From an uncultured Eubacterium sp. (lineage in GTDB: Bacteria > Bacillota > Clostridia > Lachnospirales > Lachnospiraceae), in contig CAJUIL010000008.1 in the NCBI GenBank assembly GCA_910586225.1, forward strand, positions 60,757-124,756: 64,000 nt of DNA, written 5' to 3'. The notes under the pieces are model-generated. The model was not told where the DNA came from and did no database searches. It worked only from the letters and a program-made list of their open reading frames with translations. Each line of letters opens with the position of its first letter. Position 1 is the stretch's first letter. Below, in pieces: positions 50,107 through 60,100 of the stretch. The translations under genes and the position numbers were made by a program.

Positions 50107-52674
50107 TCACTTTGCCTCCTTTTCTTTTCTCGCATACGGTGTGTCTTTCAGCGGCAGGCTGGTACGAAACTGCCCGTCATAGCGGTAATATGCCCCCGCG
50201 ATCGCCGGAGCAGTCGGAATAGAGGTAATCTCTCCAATCCCAATCGCGCCGCCCGCAACCTGCAGTCCCGGCTTTTCCACAATAATGCTCTGCACGTCAG
50301 GAACCTGATGCGCGCGGAACAAGCCAAGTGTGCCGAACTTTGATAACGGAACACAATCTTTCAAAGCATATTCCTCGGTGAGCGCATAGCCCATCGACAT
50401 CACAACACCGCCTTCAATCTGCCCTTCTACAGACAGAGGGTTCACCGCTTTTCCAACGTCATGAGCCGCCGCGATCTTTTCTATCCGGCCTTCCTCGTCT
50501 AAGATGCATACCTGCGTTGCATAACCATACGCCACATGAGAAACCGGATGCGGAACATCGGCTCCCAGGGGATCGGTTTTGGCCAGATACTCTCCGTAAT
50601 ACTCCTTCCCTTCCAACTCCTGCAAGCTATGATGATTCAAATCCTCTTTTAACAAAATGCAGGCGCGGCGTACAGCCTCTCCGGTGATCAACGTCTGTCT
50701 GGAGCCTGACGTCGTACCAGAATCCGGCGCATCGATCGTATTCGCTGCCTCATATACGATATCCTCTCGTTTCAGCCCTGTTGCTTCCGCCGTTACCTGC
50801 ACAAGCACTGTTCCAAGTCCCTGCCCGATACACGACGCACCAGAACGGATATGCAGCTTTCCGTCCACGACCTTTAAAATAGCTCTGCCAAAATCCGGAA
50901 TGCCCACGCCTACCCCAGCATTTTTCATCGCACAAGCAATACCCACGTATTTGTTGCTCTCAAAAATATCCCGCACAGCTTCCAGCGTTTCCACAAGTCC
51001 GGTCGATTCGTCTACGATCTGCCCATTCGGAAGCTCTTGTCCCGGACGGATCGCATTACGGTAGCGGATTTCCCACGGACTGATACCGACCATCTCTGCC
51101 AGCTTCGTCAACATCATTTCCATACAAAAACAAGTCTGCGTCACGCCAAACCCACGAAACGCCCCCGCCGGAGGATTGTTCGTATAATAAGCCTTGCCGT
51201 CGATCTCAAAATTCTGGTAGTTATATGGCCCCGCCGCATGGGTGCAGGCGCGCTCCAGCACCGGACCGCCCAGGGAAGCGTACGCCCCGGTATCCGCAAT
51301 GACCGTCGCGGTCACTCCTTTTATCATGCCGTTTTCATCACAGCCTACGGTAAATTCCATATCCATCGGATGCCGCTTTGGATGGACGATCAGGCTTTCC
51401 TTACGCGACAGCTTTACTTTCACCGGCCTTTTTGACAGCCATGCTACAAGCGCCGCCTGATGCTGCACCGTCACATCCTCTTTGCCGCCAAAGCCGCCGC
51501 CGACCAGCTTATTTACAACACGCACCTTTTCTCTTGGCAGACCAAGCATTTCCGAGCACTCATGCTGTGTATCGTATGTACCCTGGTCGGTGGAATACAC
51601 AAGCACGCCATCTTCATATGGCATAGCTACCGCGCATTCTGGCTCCAAAAACGCGTGCTCGGTGTATGGCGTGTGGAATTTTTCTGTATACACATATTTC
51701 GATTCGGCAATCGCCTGCTTTGCGTTTCCTCTGGACACATGCTTGTGTGCCAGCAGGTTTCCGCCCTCGTGCAGCTTCGGCGCGTCTTCCTTCATCGCCG
51801 CATACGGGCTGTCGACAAAAGGCAGCTCTTCGTAATCTACCTTGACCAGCTTCTTTGCTTTCTCTAAAATCTCCGGTGTCTCCGCCGCAACGATCGCAAC
51901 CGCGTCGCCCAGATAACGGGTGCATTCCCCTACTGGTATCATCGTATCCCAATCCTGCACCAGATGGCCGACCTTCACACTCCCCGGAATATCCTGCGCC
52001 GTATAAACAGCCACAACGCCAGACAACTTCTTTGCTGCCCCAGCATCGATCGACAGCACCCGCGCCCGCGGATACCGGGAACGGACCGCACTGGCATAGA
52101 TCATGCCTTCTATTTCCATATCGTCCGTATATTCTCCATATCCAAGCGTTTTTTCACGGGCATCGATACGGTGTACACGCTCTCCCGGAAGCCAGTTAAA
52201 TTCCTTTACTGGGATCTGTCCTCCCTCTCGTTTGAGCTTCGCCGCCAGCTCCACTGCGTCCAGTATTTTCTTATATCCGGTACAGCGGCAGATATTATTG
52301 CGCAGCGCATAAGCAATTTCCTCCCGCGTCGGAGCGTCGTTCACATCCAAAAGCCCTTTCGCGCAGATGACCATGCCCGGAATGCAAAAACCGCACTGGA
52401 CAGCGCCCGCCTCGGCAAACGCATAAGCATACAGCTCCTTTTCCTCCTCGGACAGCCCCTCAACGGTCACGATATGCTTCCCATCCATCATCGAAAGCGA
52501 TGGAATACAAGCCTTGACTGCCACGCCGTCCACCAGCACATGGCACGTCCCGCAAGCCCCCTCGCTGCAGCCGTCCTTCACCGATTTGCACTTACATACA
52601 TCACGCAAAAACGGCAGCAGCTTCCCGTCCCCTTCGACCTGATAGGGCTGGCTGTTTACGTAAATCTCATACAT
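50107..52674 (-). CDS. Selenium-dependent xanthine dehydrogenase (fused 2Fe-2S and molybdenum domains)
   Basis: 855 residues from the ATG at 52674 (GGAGGG upstream). N-terminal 2Fe-2S domains: CSEGACGTCHVLVDG, CGFCIPGMVI, NICRCTGYKKI. The molybdenum domain follows: VNKLVGGGFGGKED, GAFRGFGVTQTCFCM, SGASCIGQGLGTVL and active-site Glu in GAIGIGEITSIPT. Fusion, length and neighbours (yqeB, yqeC, mocA) match the selenium-dependent xanthine dehydrogenase type. There is no FAD domain, so electrons probably pass to the ferredoxin encoded 2 bp downstream. Selenium here is a labile cofactor, not selenocysteine. Confidence 0.88.
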   Translation of the reverse strand: MYEIYVNSQPYQVEGDGKLLPFLRDVCKCKSVKDGCSEGACGTCHVLVDGVAVKACIPSLSMMDGKHIVTVEGLSEEEKELYAYAFAEAGAVQCGFCIPGMVICAKGLLDVNDAPTREEIAYALRNNICRCTGYKKILDAVELAAKLKREGGQIPVKEFNWLPGERVHRIDAREKTLGYGEYTDDMEIEGMIYASAVRSRYPRARVLSIDAGAAKKLSGVVAVYTAQDIPGSVKVGHLVQDWDTMIPVGECTRYLGDAVAIVAAETPEILEKAKKLVKVDYEELPFVDSPYAAMKEDAPKLHEGGNLLAHKHVSRGNAKQAIAESKYVYTEKFHTPYTEHAFLEPECAVAMPYEDGVLVYSTDQGTYDTQHECSEMLGLPREKVRVVNKLVGGGFGGKEDVTVQHQAALVAWLSKRPVKVKLSRKESLIVHPKRHPMDMEFTVGCDENGMIKGVTATVIADTGAYASLGGPVLERACTHAAGPYNYQNFEIDGKAYYTNNPPAGAFRGFGVTQTCFCMEMMLTKLAEMVGISPWEIRYRNAIRPGQELPNGQIVDESTGLVETLEAVRDIFESNKYVGIACAMKNAGVGVGIPDFGRAILKVVDGKLHIRSGASCIGQGLGTVLVQVTAEATGLKREDIVYEAANTIDAPDSGTTSGSRQTLITGEAVRRACILLKEDLNHHSLQELEGKEYYGEYLAKTDPLGADVPHPVSHVAYGYATQVCILDEEGRIEKIAAAHDVGKAVNPLSVEGQIEGGVVMSMGYALTEEYALKDCVPLSKFGTLGLFRAHQVPDVQSIIVEKPGLQVAGGAIGIGEITSIPTAPAIAGAYYRYDGQFRTSLPLKDTPYARKEKEAK

Positions 52675-52723
52675 AATAAAACCCTCCTTCATTCCTTGTT
52701 CCTGTGACTGATTTCCTGTTTTT

Positions 52724-52752
52724 ATTATACATGATATGCACGGCAAATTCAA
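52724..52752 (-). promoter_or_regulatory. Promoter of the Se-xanthine dehydrogenase operon
   Basis: Minus strand TTGAAT (52747-52752), 17-nt spacer, TATAAT (52724-52729). An AT-rich inverted repeat (TTCAAATT / AATTTGAA) overlaps the -35 region and may be an operator. Confidence 0.7.
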
Positions 52753-52886
52753 ATTTTTTTTTATAATTTGAAAAAATTATTATTGTCTGACAGTTTCTTC
52801 TGACTGTTTCTTCTGATCCTGCAAATTTTTAGACTCTAATTTTTTCATATATTCAAAAATCTATTCTATTAGTGCACAAATACTTC

Positions 52887-52914
52887 TTGCAGTATCTATA
52901 AAATCCTGTATAAT
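52887..52914 (+). promoter_or_regulatory. Promoter of the XRE regulator at 52986
   Basis: TTGCAG (52887-52892), 16-nt spacer, TATAAT (52909-52914). Downstream CTTATAGT (near 52946) is the complement of the ACTATAAG core seen at the other XRE gene (33845). Confidence 0.55.
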
Positions 52915-52985
52915 TTTAGTATCTCTTTAAGTGTGAAATAATTCTTATAGTACACATTTAGAAGGAGCAACCAAGGAGGAACAAC

Positions 52986-53321
52986 ATGAATGAACTGGAT
53001 TATCAGAAAATCGGCAAAAAGATCCGGGCTGCCAGGCAGGCAAAGGGCTGGTCACAGGACAGGCTTTCTGAAAAATGCAATATCAGCCTTTCTTTTATGG
53101 GACATATTGAACGCGGCACACGCATTATGAGCCTGGAAACCTTTGTCGCACTGTGCAACGAGCTGGAGATCAGCGCCGACTACGTACTCTGGGACATCAT
53201 CCGCCCCTCCGACCCTATTCTGCTGAATATCCTAAACGGAGTCAAGACCAAGGACGCTGCGACATATTCCCGCTATGTACAGATTATACGCGCAATCGCG
53301 GAGATTATGAGCGGCTGCTGA
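52986..53321 (+). CDS. XRE-family transcriptional regulator
   Basis: 111 residues (AAGGAGGA before the ATG). Helix-turn-helix in the first ~65 residues: KIGKKIRAARQAKGWSQDRL, ISLSFMGHIERGTRIMSLETF. The helical C-terminal tail (YSRYVQIIRAIAEIMSG) probably mediates dimerisation. Divergent from the Se-xanthine dehydrogenase operon with 312 bp between the start codons, so it could regulate that operon, itself, or both. Confidence 0.87.
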   Translation: MNELDYQKIGKKIRAARQAKGWSQDRLSEKCNISLSFMGHIERGTRIMSLETFVALCNELEISADYVLWDIIRPSDPILLNILNGVKTKDAATYSRYVQIIRAIAEIMSGC

Positions 53322-53426
53322 CCAGCGGGCCGCCTGTAATATCCTTGCATAATCTTTTCCTTTTGTTGACAATGAGAGTTTTAGCTGGTATGATATTTTA
53401 CAGCAAGCACGGAAAGGAGGCCTTTT

Positions 53427-54002
53427 ATGGCTAAGGCTAACAACCTTGCGTACCAAGCAGAACCTTGGGAAGAAAAATTAAACGGTCAAATTATCCTCAT
53501 GTCGCCGCGCCCATCGGTGAATCATAACCAGCTGATCGGAAATATCTACCATATTTTCCGAAGTTACCTGAAAGGGAAAGCATGTAAGGCATTTACTGAC
53601 GGCGTAGATGTTTTCCTTACAGATAAAGACAATGTAATCCCCGACGCAATGATTGTCTGCAACAAAGATATCATCAAGCCAGACGGCATCCATGGCGCAC
53701 CTGATCTGGTGGTGGAAGTCCTCTCCCCCAGTACTGCCAAAAATGACCGGGGCTATAAAAAAGACCTGTACGAAGCTGCAGGTGTAAAAGAGTACTGGAT
53801 TGTAGATCCTACCATGCGTTCCATAGAAGCGTATCTCTTGTCTGATAGAAGAAAATACGTCCTTGATGGGTTTTATGGTTTATTCCCGGATAATCCCAGC
53901 ATAACGGAACTGGAACGCCAGGAAAGCAAGAAAGAGATCCCTGTATCGCTCTACAGCGATTTCAGGATCCCTCTGGAAGAAATTTTTTACGATATGCTTT
54001 AG
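53427..54002 (+). CDS. Uma2-family (DUF820) endonuclease-like protein
   Basis: 191 residues (AAGGAGG before the ATG). Uma2 fold: NGQIILMSPRPSVNHNQLIGN, DNVIPDAMIV (catalytic Asp), GAPDLVVEVLSPSTAKND (Asp and Glu of the PD-(D/E)XK core), KKDLYEAAGVKEYWIVDP. The family is widespread, especially in Cyanobacteria and Firmicutes, often in many copies; nuclease activity is predicted, biological role unknown. A second member lies at 56351. Confidence 0.85.
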   Translation: MAKANNLAYQAEPWEEKLNGQIILMSPRPSVNHNQLIGNIYHIFRSYLKGKACKAFTDGVDVFLTDKDNVIPDAMIVCNKDIIKPDGIHGAPDLVVEVLSPSTAKNDRGYKKDLYEAAGVKEYWIVDPTMRSIEAYLLSDRRKYVLDGFYGLFPDNPSITELERQESKKEIPVSLYSDFRIPLEEIFYDML

Positions 54003-54029
54003 AAAAGAAAGCTATAAAGAACCAATGGA

Positions 54030-55034
54030 TCAACCATCGAAAAATTTTTCTGCAAGCACCCTGCCCCTCCAGTAATCCAGCGTTTCTGCAATCGTCTGCT
54101 CCAGACAGATCCGCGGCTCCCACCCGGTTACCTTCTGCAGCTTTAAAATATCCGCTGCCATCACCGACACATCCGCCGGCCGCATCCTTTCTGTATCCTG
54201 CTCGATCCGGATATCCGCCTCAGCCCTTTTTACGATCATCTGCAGCATATCCGCAATCCTGACCGCCCGGCCGCTGCCTACATTATACGTCTCTCCAGCC
54301 GCTCCGCGTTCCGCCAGCATCGCATACGCGCGCACAACATCCCGCACATCCGTAAAGTCCCGCCGGACATCCAGGTTTCCGACCCGTATTACAGCCTCCT
54401 TCCGGCCCGCCTCGATCAAAGCTGCCTGCCTGCAGAAATCTGCCGCTACAAACAAAGGCTCCTGATTCGGCCCAATGTGATTGAACGCGCGCACCATAAC
54501 AACCTCCAGCCCATAAGCTTCCGCGTAAATACGGCCCAGCATATTCTGGCACGCCTTTGTAGCCGCATACACATTTCCTGGCTCCAGCCTGTGCTCTTCC
54601 CGCACTGGAATTTCCCGCGGTCCTGGCCGACCATATTCTTCCCCGGAACCGATCAGCAAAAGCCTCGGCTTCCACTCCAGCTCCCGCAGCGCCTCCAGCA
54701 CATTGACCGTACCATGGATATTCACATCCACAGTCAGCCCCGGATATTTCCACGCCGCCGCAACGGAGCTTTGCGCCGCCAGATGAAAAATATGATCCGG
54801 ACGTACTTTGCGAAACAGCTCCAAAACCGCCTCCGGGTTTAAAATATCCAAATCATACCAATCCACAACGGCATCCGGACCGCCGCGCTTGTTTTCTGAA
54901 CGGTCGGCCCACGCTTCCCGAAGCTGCTCCCCCGGCAGCTTCGTAGCCGCAACCGTATACCCAAGTTCCTGCTGCAAGTGCCGCAGCAAATAAGCCCCGA
55001 CAAACCCTGCCGCTCCGATCACCAATGCCCTCAT
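54030..55034 (-). CDS. rmd: GDP-4-keto-6-deoxy-D-mannose reductase (RMD-like)
   Basis: 334 residues, extended short-chain dehydrogenase. Cofactor loop LVIGAAGFVGAYLLRHL; FHLAAQSSVAAAWKYP; catalytic Tyr/Lys in YAATKACQNML; FNHIGPNQEPLFVAADF; NVGSGRAVRIADML. The sequence is closer to RMD (giving GDP-D-rhamnose) than to GDP-fucose synthase. Role: second step after Gmd, making a GDP-6-deoxyhexose for surface glycans. The start overlaps the gmd stop by 4 bp. Confidence 0.85.
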   Translation of the reverse strand: MRALVIGAAGFVGAYLLRHLQQELGYTVAATKLPGEQLREAWADRSENKRGGPDAVVDWYDLDILNPEAVLELFRKVRPDHIFHLAAQSSVAAAWKYPGLTVDVNIHGTVNVLEALRELEWKPRLLLIGSGEEYGRPGPREIPVREEHRLEPGNVYAATKACQNMLGRIYAEAYGLEVVMVRAFNHIGPNQEPLFVAADFCRQAALIEAGRKEAVIRVGNLDVRRDFTDVRDVVRAYAMLAERGAAGETYNVGSGRAVRIADMLQMIVKRAEADIRIEQDTERMRPADVSVMAADILKLQKVTGWEPRICLEQTIAETLDYWRGRVLAEKFFDG

Positions 55035-56071
55035 CCTTCGACCATTCCCTTTGCCGCCGCTTCCTTAGCAGCCGCTTCCATATCGCTTTTTACCATCCGC
55101 TCCACCAGCTGCCCAAACGAAACCTCCCGCTTCCAGCCAAGCTCCGCTTCAGCCTTCGCCGGATCTCCCCACAAAAGCTCCACCTCCGCAGGACGGTAAA
55201 ACGCCGGATTCACTCTGACCAGAACGCGTCCGGACTCCTCGCTGATCCCAACCTCATCTACGCCCGCTCCTTCCCAAACAAGCGGAAGTCCGGCACAAGA
55301 AAATGCCCGCTCGGCAAATTCGCGCACGGAATGCGTTTCATTCGAGGCGATCACATAATCCTGCGGTGTCTCTCCCTGCAGCAGCATCCACATCGCCCGC
55401 ACGTAATCACTCGCATGACCCCAGTCCCGCTTCGCGTCCAGATTGCCAAGCTCCACATCCTTCTGTAGCCCCTTGCTGATACGCGCCGCCGCACTAGTGA
55501 TCTTGCGCGTCACGAACTCTTTCCCCCTGCGCTCGCTCTCATGATTAAACAAGATCCCGCTGCACGCAAACATCCCATAGCTTTCGCGATAATTTTTCGT
55601 GATCCAGTATCCATACAGCTTCGCCACACCATACGGACTCCTTGGATAAAACGGCGTCCTCTCCGTCTGCGGCGTCTCCTGCACCTTCCCAAACATCTCT
55701 GACGTAGCCGCCTGATAAAAATGCGCCTCCGGCTTCACCAGCCGGATCGCTTCCAGCAGGTGCGTCACCCCAAGCGCATCGATCTCCGCCGTCGCAAGCG
55801 GCTGCTCCCAGCTCGTCGCAACAAACGACTGCGCCGCCAGATTGTACACCTCATCCGCCATCGAAACCTGCATCGCATGGATCAGCGATGCCAGATCCGT
55901 CATATCCGCATAAATAAAATGGATCCTTTGCTTCAAGTGATCCACATTCCCATAATCCACAACGCTCTTTCTGCGCATTATGCCATATACCTGATAGCCT
56001 TTTTCCAGCAGAAGCTCCGCCAAATAAGAACCATCCTGTCCGGTAATCCCGGTAATCAGCGCTCTTTTCAT
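55031..56071 (-). CDS. gmd: GDP-mannose 4,6-dehydratase
   Basis: 346 residues from the ATG at 56071 (AAAGGAG upstream; a longer frame has no ribosome site). MKRALITGITGQDGSYLAEL, GIMRRKS, NLAAQSFVATSWEQP, ATSEMFGKVQETPQ, and catalytic YxxxK in SPYGVAKLYGYW with FNHESERRGKEFVTRKI. All are standard Gmd landmarks. Role: converts GDP-mannose to GDP-4-keto-6-deoxymannose for the reductase encoded next. No glycosyltransferases lie nearby. Confidence 0.95.
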   Translation of the reverse strand: MKRALITGITGQDGSYLAELLLEKGYQVYGIMRRKSVVDYGNVDHLKQRIHFIYADMTDLASLIHAMQVSMADEVYNLAAQSFVATSWEQPLATAEIDALGVTHLLEAIRLVKPEAHFYQAATSEMFGKVQETPQTERTPFYPRSPYGVAKLYGYWITKNYRESYGMFACSGILFNHESERRGKEFVTRKITSAAARISKGLQKDVELGNLDAKRDWGHASDYVRAMWMLLQGETPQDYVIASNETHSVREFAERAFSCAGLPLVWEGAGVDEVGISEESGRVLVRVNPAFYRPAEVELLWGDPAKAEAELGWKREVSFGQLVERMVKSDMEAAAKEAAAKGMVEG

Positions 56072-56350
56072 TCTAAACTCCTTTCCGAACTGCTTTGTCG
56101 TACCGGTCGGCGATCCCGATAGCTCTGGAAACGCCGCCAAGCCTGCAGCCATTGAAATTTGCTTTGCGACCGGACAGATGCCGGTGTCTGCAAACTGCCT
56201 ATCGTATGGAATATAGCATGGATTGTTTGGTAAATATATTTACTGTGGGAAGCAATTATAGATTAATAACAATAACACCTCGTTTATTCCCAAAATATTA
56301 TTGCATGATAGATACACATCCTTTATAATAACCAAAAGGAGCGTGATAAA

Positions 56351-56899
56351 ATGAATACGGCGAAACAACTGCAGAGCTTTTATACCATAGACGATATCTA
56401 CAGCCTGCCAGAAGGAAAACGGGCAGAGTTAATATACGGTGAACTTTACCTAATGTCCGCACCAGGAACAAAGCATCAGGAGATAGTGATGGAATTATCC
56501 TACCAGATCCGGCATTATATCGGCGCCAGTAAAGGATTCTGCAAGGTATATCCGGCTCCTTTTGCCGTATTTTTAAACGGCAATGATGAAATTTACCTGG
56601 AGCCGGATATCAGCGTTATCTGTGACAAAACGAAGGTCACTGAGGAAGGCTGCATCGGCGCGCCAGACTGGATCATTGAAATCGTATCCCCTTCCAGCCG
56701 TTCATGGGATTATAATAAAAAATTGTTTCTATACCGGGCTTCAGGCGTACGGGAGTACTGGATCGTAGATCCTTTGAAAAACCGTGTTTCTGTTTACAGC
56801 TTTGAGCGGGATGAAATGGAAGAATATACATTTTCTGATAAGGTTGGCGTCGGCATTTATGACGGTTTTGAAATTGATCATTCTCAGATGGAGCATTAA
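56351..56899 (+). CDS. Uma2-family (DUF820) endonuclease-like protein
   Basis: 182 residues. YTIDDIYSLPEGKRAELIYGELYLMSAPGTKHQE (listed as one long landmark in pieces), EIYLEPDISVI (catalytic Asp), GAPDWIIEIVSPSSRSWD, YNKKLFLYRASGVREYWIVDP. It shares the REYWIVDP/EVLSPS framework with the gene at 53427 but is clearly diverged, so this is an older paralogue, not a recent copy. Biological role unknown. Confidence 0.85.
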   Translation: MNTAKQLQSFYTIDDIYSLPEGKRAELIYGELYLMSAPGTKHQEIVMELSYQIRHYIGASKGFCKVYPAPFAVFLNGNDEIYLEPDISVICDKTKVTEEGCIGAPDWIIEIVSPSSRSWDYNKKLFLYRASGVREYWIVDPLKNRVSVYSFERDEMEEYTFSDKVGVGIYDGFEIDHSQMEH

Positions 56900-56978
56900 A
56901 AGTTTCAATGCCTGCCCGGAATTTTACGCTACAGCACACTGCTTACTATTATCATGTTCTTATAATATGCCCCTTAGG

Positions 56979-57006
56979 CTACGGAACGCGCAGCCAATGC
57001 GCGTTC
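56979..57006. repeat. GC-rich hairpin in the gap before the STAND gene
   Basis: GGAACGCGCA pairs with TGCGCGTTCC around a 5-nt loop. No T-run is present. It lies in the 270-bp intergenic region 56900-57169, otherwise AT-rich and empty. Confidence 0.45.
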
Positions 57007-57169
57007 CTGCTCCGTGAATCAATGTCATTTAGATAAGTATTAGATTAGATTTTCCTATAGTGTCTAAAGTATGACAAAAATTAAAAATTTGCTATTTTGC
57101 AATTTTTTTATTTCTTCTGTCTTTTGTAAAGAAAGGCTGAATTTTTCAGCTATACGCTATAAATAATAC

Positions 57170-60100
57170 TTAGCTCTGTCTGCTTAATTTTTTTAATTCC
57201 CCATTCGTAATCTCCATCGTCTTATGTAGTCTGTGCAAGTATTTTCTATCATCTAAAAAATATGTTTCACAAATTTGAAGCGCTTTTTCTAAATAAGACA
57301 TTGCCATTTGTGGTTTCCGCAAATCTCTATAGATACATGCAATCTCAAAATTTGTTTCCATTAAATTTCTATATTCCTTTGAAAAATAGCTCTCCCTGAT
57401 TTCCAATATTTCTATATAACACGCAAGTGCATCCGTAAAATTTTTCTCCTTCTTACTCACCTCTCCCAAACGATGATACTCCTTCAATAACCTTTTACTT
57501 TTCTTTGTTGCATTTTGGGGTTGGATACTAACTTTTTCTTTAAAAAATTTTATTGCATCCTCTCTTTTGTCAAACTTCAAGTAAATTTCTCCTATTTTCC
57601 CTTTACACCTTTTAATCTGCCTGCCAAATAATTTTGAATATTTTTCATAACCATTCAGCGCACTCTTACAATATGCAATCGCCTCATTATAATCCTCCTG
57701 CGCCTTTTGCGGCTTTTCATTTTCTTCGATCCGTGACCTCTCAAAGTAAATCATTCCAATGGCTTCCTCACATTTTGCAAGTTCAATATCGTTCTGTGGC
57801 AAATTCTTTTTCCATATTCTCTCAGCTTTAAAATAATATTCCAAAGCTTTATCAAAATCCTGCGTTAACCGATAAGTATTTCCCACATCTTGATAAGCCG
57901 CCGCCAATTCCGGATGTTCTCCATGAAGGATATTCTTATATTTATCCAATGCCTTTTTTCGATATTGCAGCGCTTTAACATTGTCCTTTAAATTCGCATG
58001 ATCATTCCCTATATTTTTATAACTTCTTGCTATATACATTGGTATCTCTTTATTCATCGTTTCACGTATTTCTAACGCTTTCCTATGATATTCCAAAGCA
58101 CTGCCGTAATTGGAAGATTGATGCCAGATTTTTCCAATGTTAGAATATGTATTTCCAATGTTATTATAAATATTGGAAACATATAACGAACGATCATCCC
58201 CTGCTTCTTCATTTATTTTAAGAGCAACCTTATAACATTCGATTGCCTTTTGAAACCATACATCGCTCTTTTCCCTTTCTGCCCTATAGCTATAAGCCAA
58301 TCCCAAATCATTATACCTCTTTGCTAATTTCTGATAATTAATTTCTTTTATATTCCCACAAATTGCAAGACTTTTTTCATGATAAAAAATACTGTTTTCA
58401 AACTCTTTCAGATTTGTATAAGTATTTCCTATATCGCTATACAGATCTGCCAAATCCATATCTTCTTGCAGATGCTTTTCAATAGCTTTCCGCAAATATT
58501 CAACTGCCTTTCGATAATTTCCAAGAAAGCGATACTCATTTCCAGCCGTACGATTCCATATGCCCTCCTTATCTGGTAAATATTCTGCTGCATTTCCCAT
58601 AATATCCGCGATCGGCTTGATAAGCTCTTGGTTCTTATAGTCAGCCTTTTCACTTTTTCGAAGCATAAATAAAAACTGGCTGCAATTATCATCATCCGGC
58701 TGCAGCTCTATCCGACAAACCTTACGAATAACTGCGTGTATGGAAATAATCGTATGCGTCCGATTTAGCCGCAGCCAACTGCGGTGCAAAATTTTTGTCT
58801 CAAGAGCATCTTGTTCTTCTTTTGTATGGCAATCCCGAAATAAAATCATAGGCATACCTTCCATTGGCAGCAATACCGCATGGCGCATGACGTTTTTATG
58901 CGGTTCACCGAGTTCCGCCAAGTCAAAGATCAGTTTTAAATGCTCATACATCCTACATTCCTTAAAATCATAATCAGAATCCTGACTGTTATGATATGCT
59001 GGAACCATTGGCATATTGGCATGATTAAGTTCATTTTCTTCAAAGATTTTGAGAAGCCTTTCCGGTGTAATCCTTCCATAGCTTTCATATAATGTTTTGC
59101 TCATTAGATCAACGGTAAGTGTATGCAGATCAACTATTTGAATTAATTTTTTGAAAATTTCATCATATTCACCCTCTTGAATCCCCTCTACCTGCAGAAC
59201 ATCCTGATCCTCTTCTTTAAATAGGTCATAGTTTTGTTTGATAAGCTCTAACAGACTTTTCATATCCATTTCTTTTACATGAACGGCTGACTTCCTAACT
59301 TCAAACCTCGTAGTAAACAAAAACTTATTCTTTAGGCGAATCAACGCTTTATAATCTGGACAGTTCTGCATTTGCGCTAATGTTAACTTGTGTTCCTCAT
59401 CATCAAAATTATCAATGATAATTACAGCATCACGGTAATACTCACTTAATATATCAAGTCTTTGTTGAAATTCTTCCTCTTTTTTTTGCTGGTCTGTCAT
59501 CCCCTTCTTTGAAGGAACATAATGTATATTGCCAAAATCCATATCCAGTACCGTTTCCATAATACTCTTTTTATAATGGACCAGATAGGCATTTTCCTTT
59601 TGCCTGCCCCATTCTGCAGCCAGCTCCGTTTTTCCAATACCAGGCATCCCCCATAAAAAAACTTGGTTTGACTTTTCAAATTCCCTGTCAATTTCCTCCA
59701 TCTCATGACAGCGGCTTCCAATAATAAAGTCACAGTTTGCATTCGGCGTAGCGTTCAGCTGATATTTCGGTTTTTTGCAAAGCTCCCGATTCAAAATCTT
59801 TAAAATCGTTTCCTGCTTTTCATCATCCAGACTGCAAAATATGTTTTTATAATCTTCAAAATCAATGATCCAGTCTTGCGTAAAAACAAAGTTTTCCTTG
59901 ATGTCAAACTGTTTTGGATACGTTTCCTGTTTTTTTCCAAGAATAAAAAAATAAATATTATAATAATCTTCCGAAATTGGGCGCCCGTCAATATGATTCT
60001 CTTTTAATTTCTTAAAGGTGGTATTTATTTTATTTATACTGCTATCCTTCGTAACCTGAACCCCAATATGCCGTTCGCGATCTCCCAGATCAATTCCAGG

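Noticed and set aside
50107..52674. Selenocysteine insertion in the Se-dependent xanthine dehydrogenase
   Set aside because: The frame has no internal TGA; selenium in this family is a labile cofactor, not selenocysteine.
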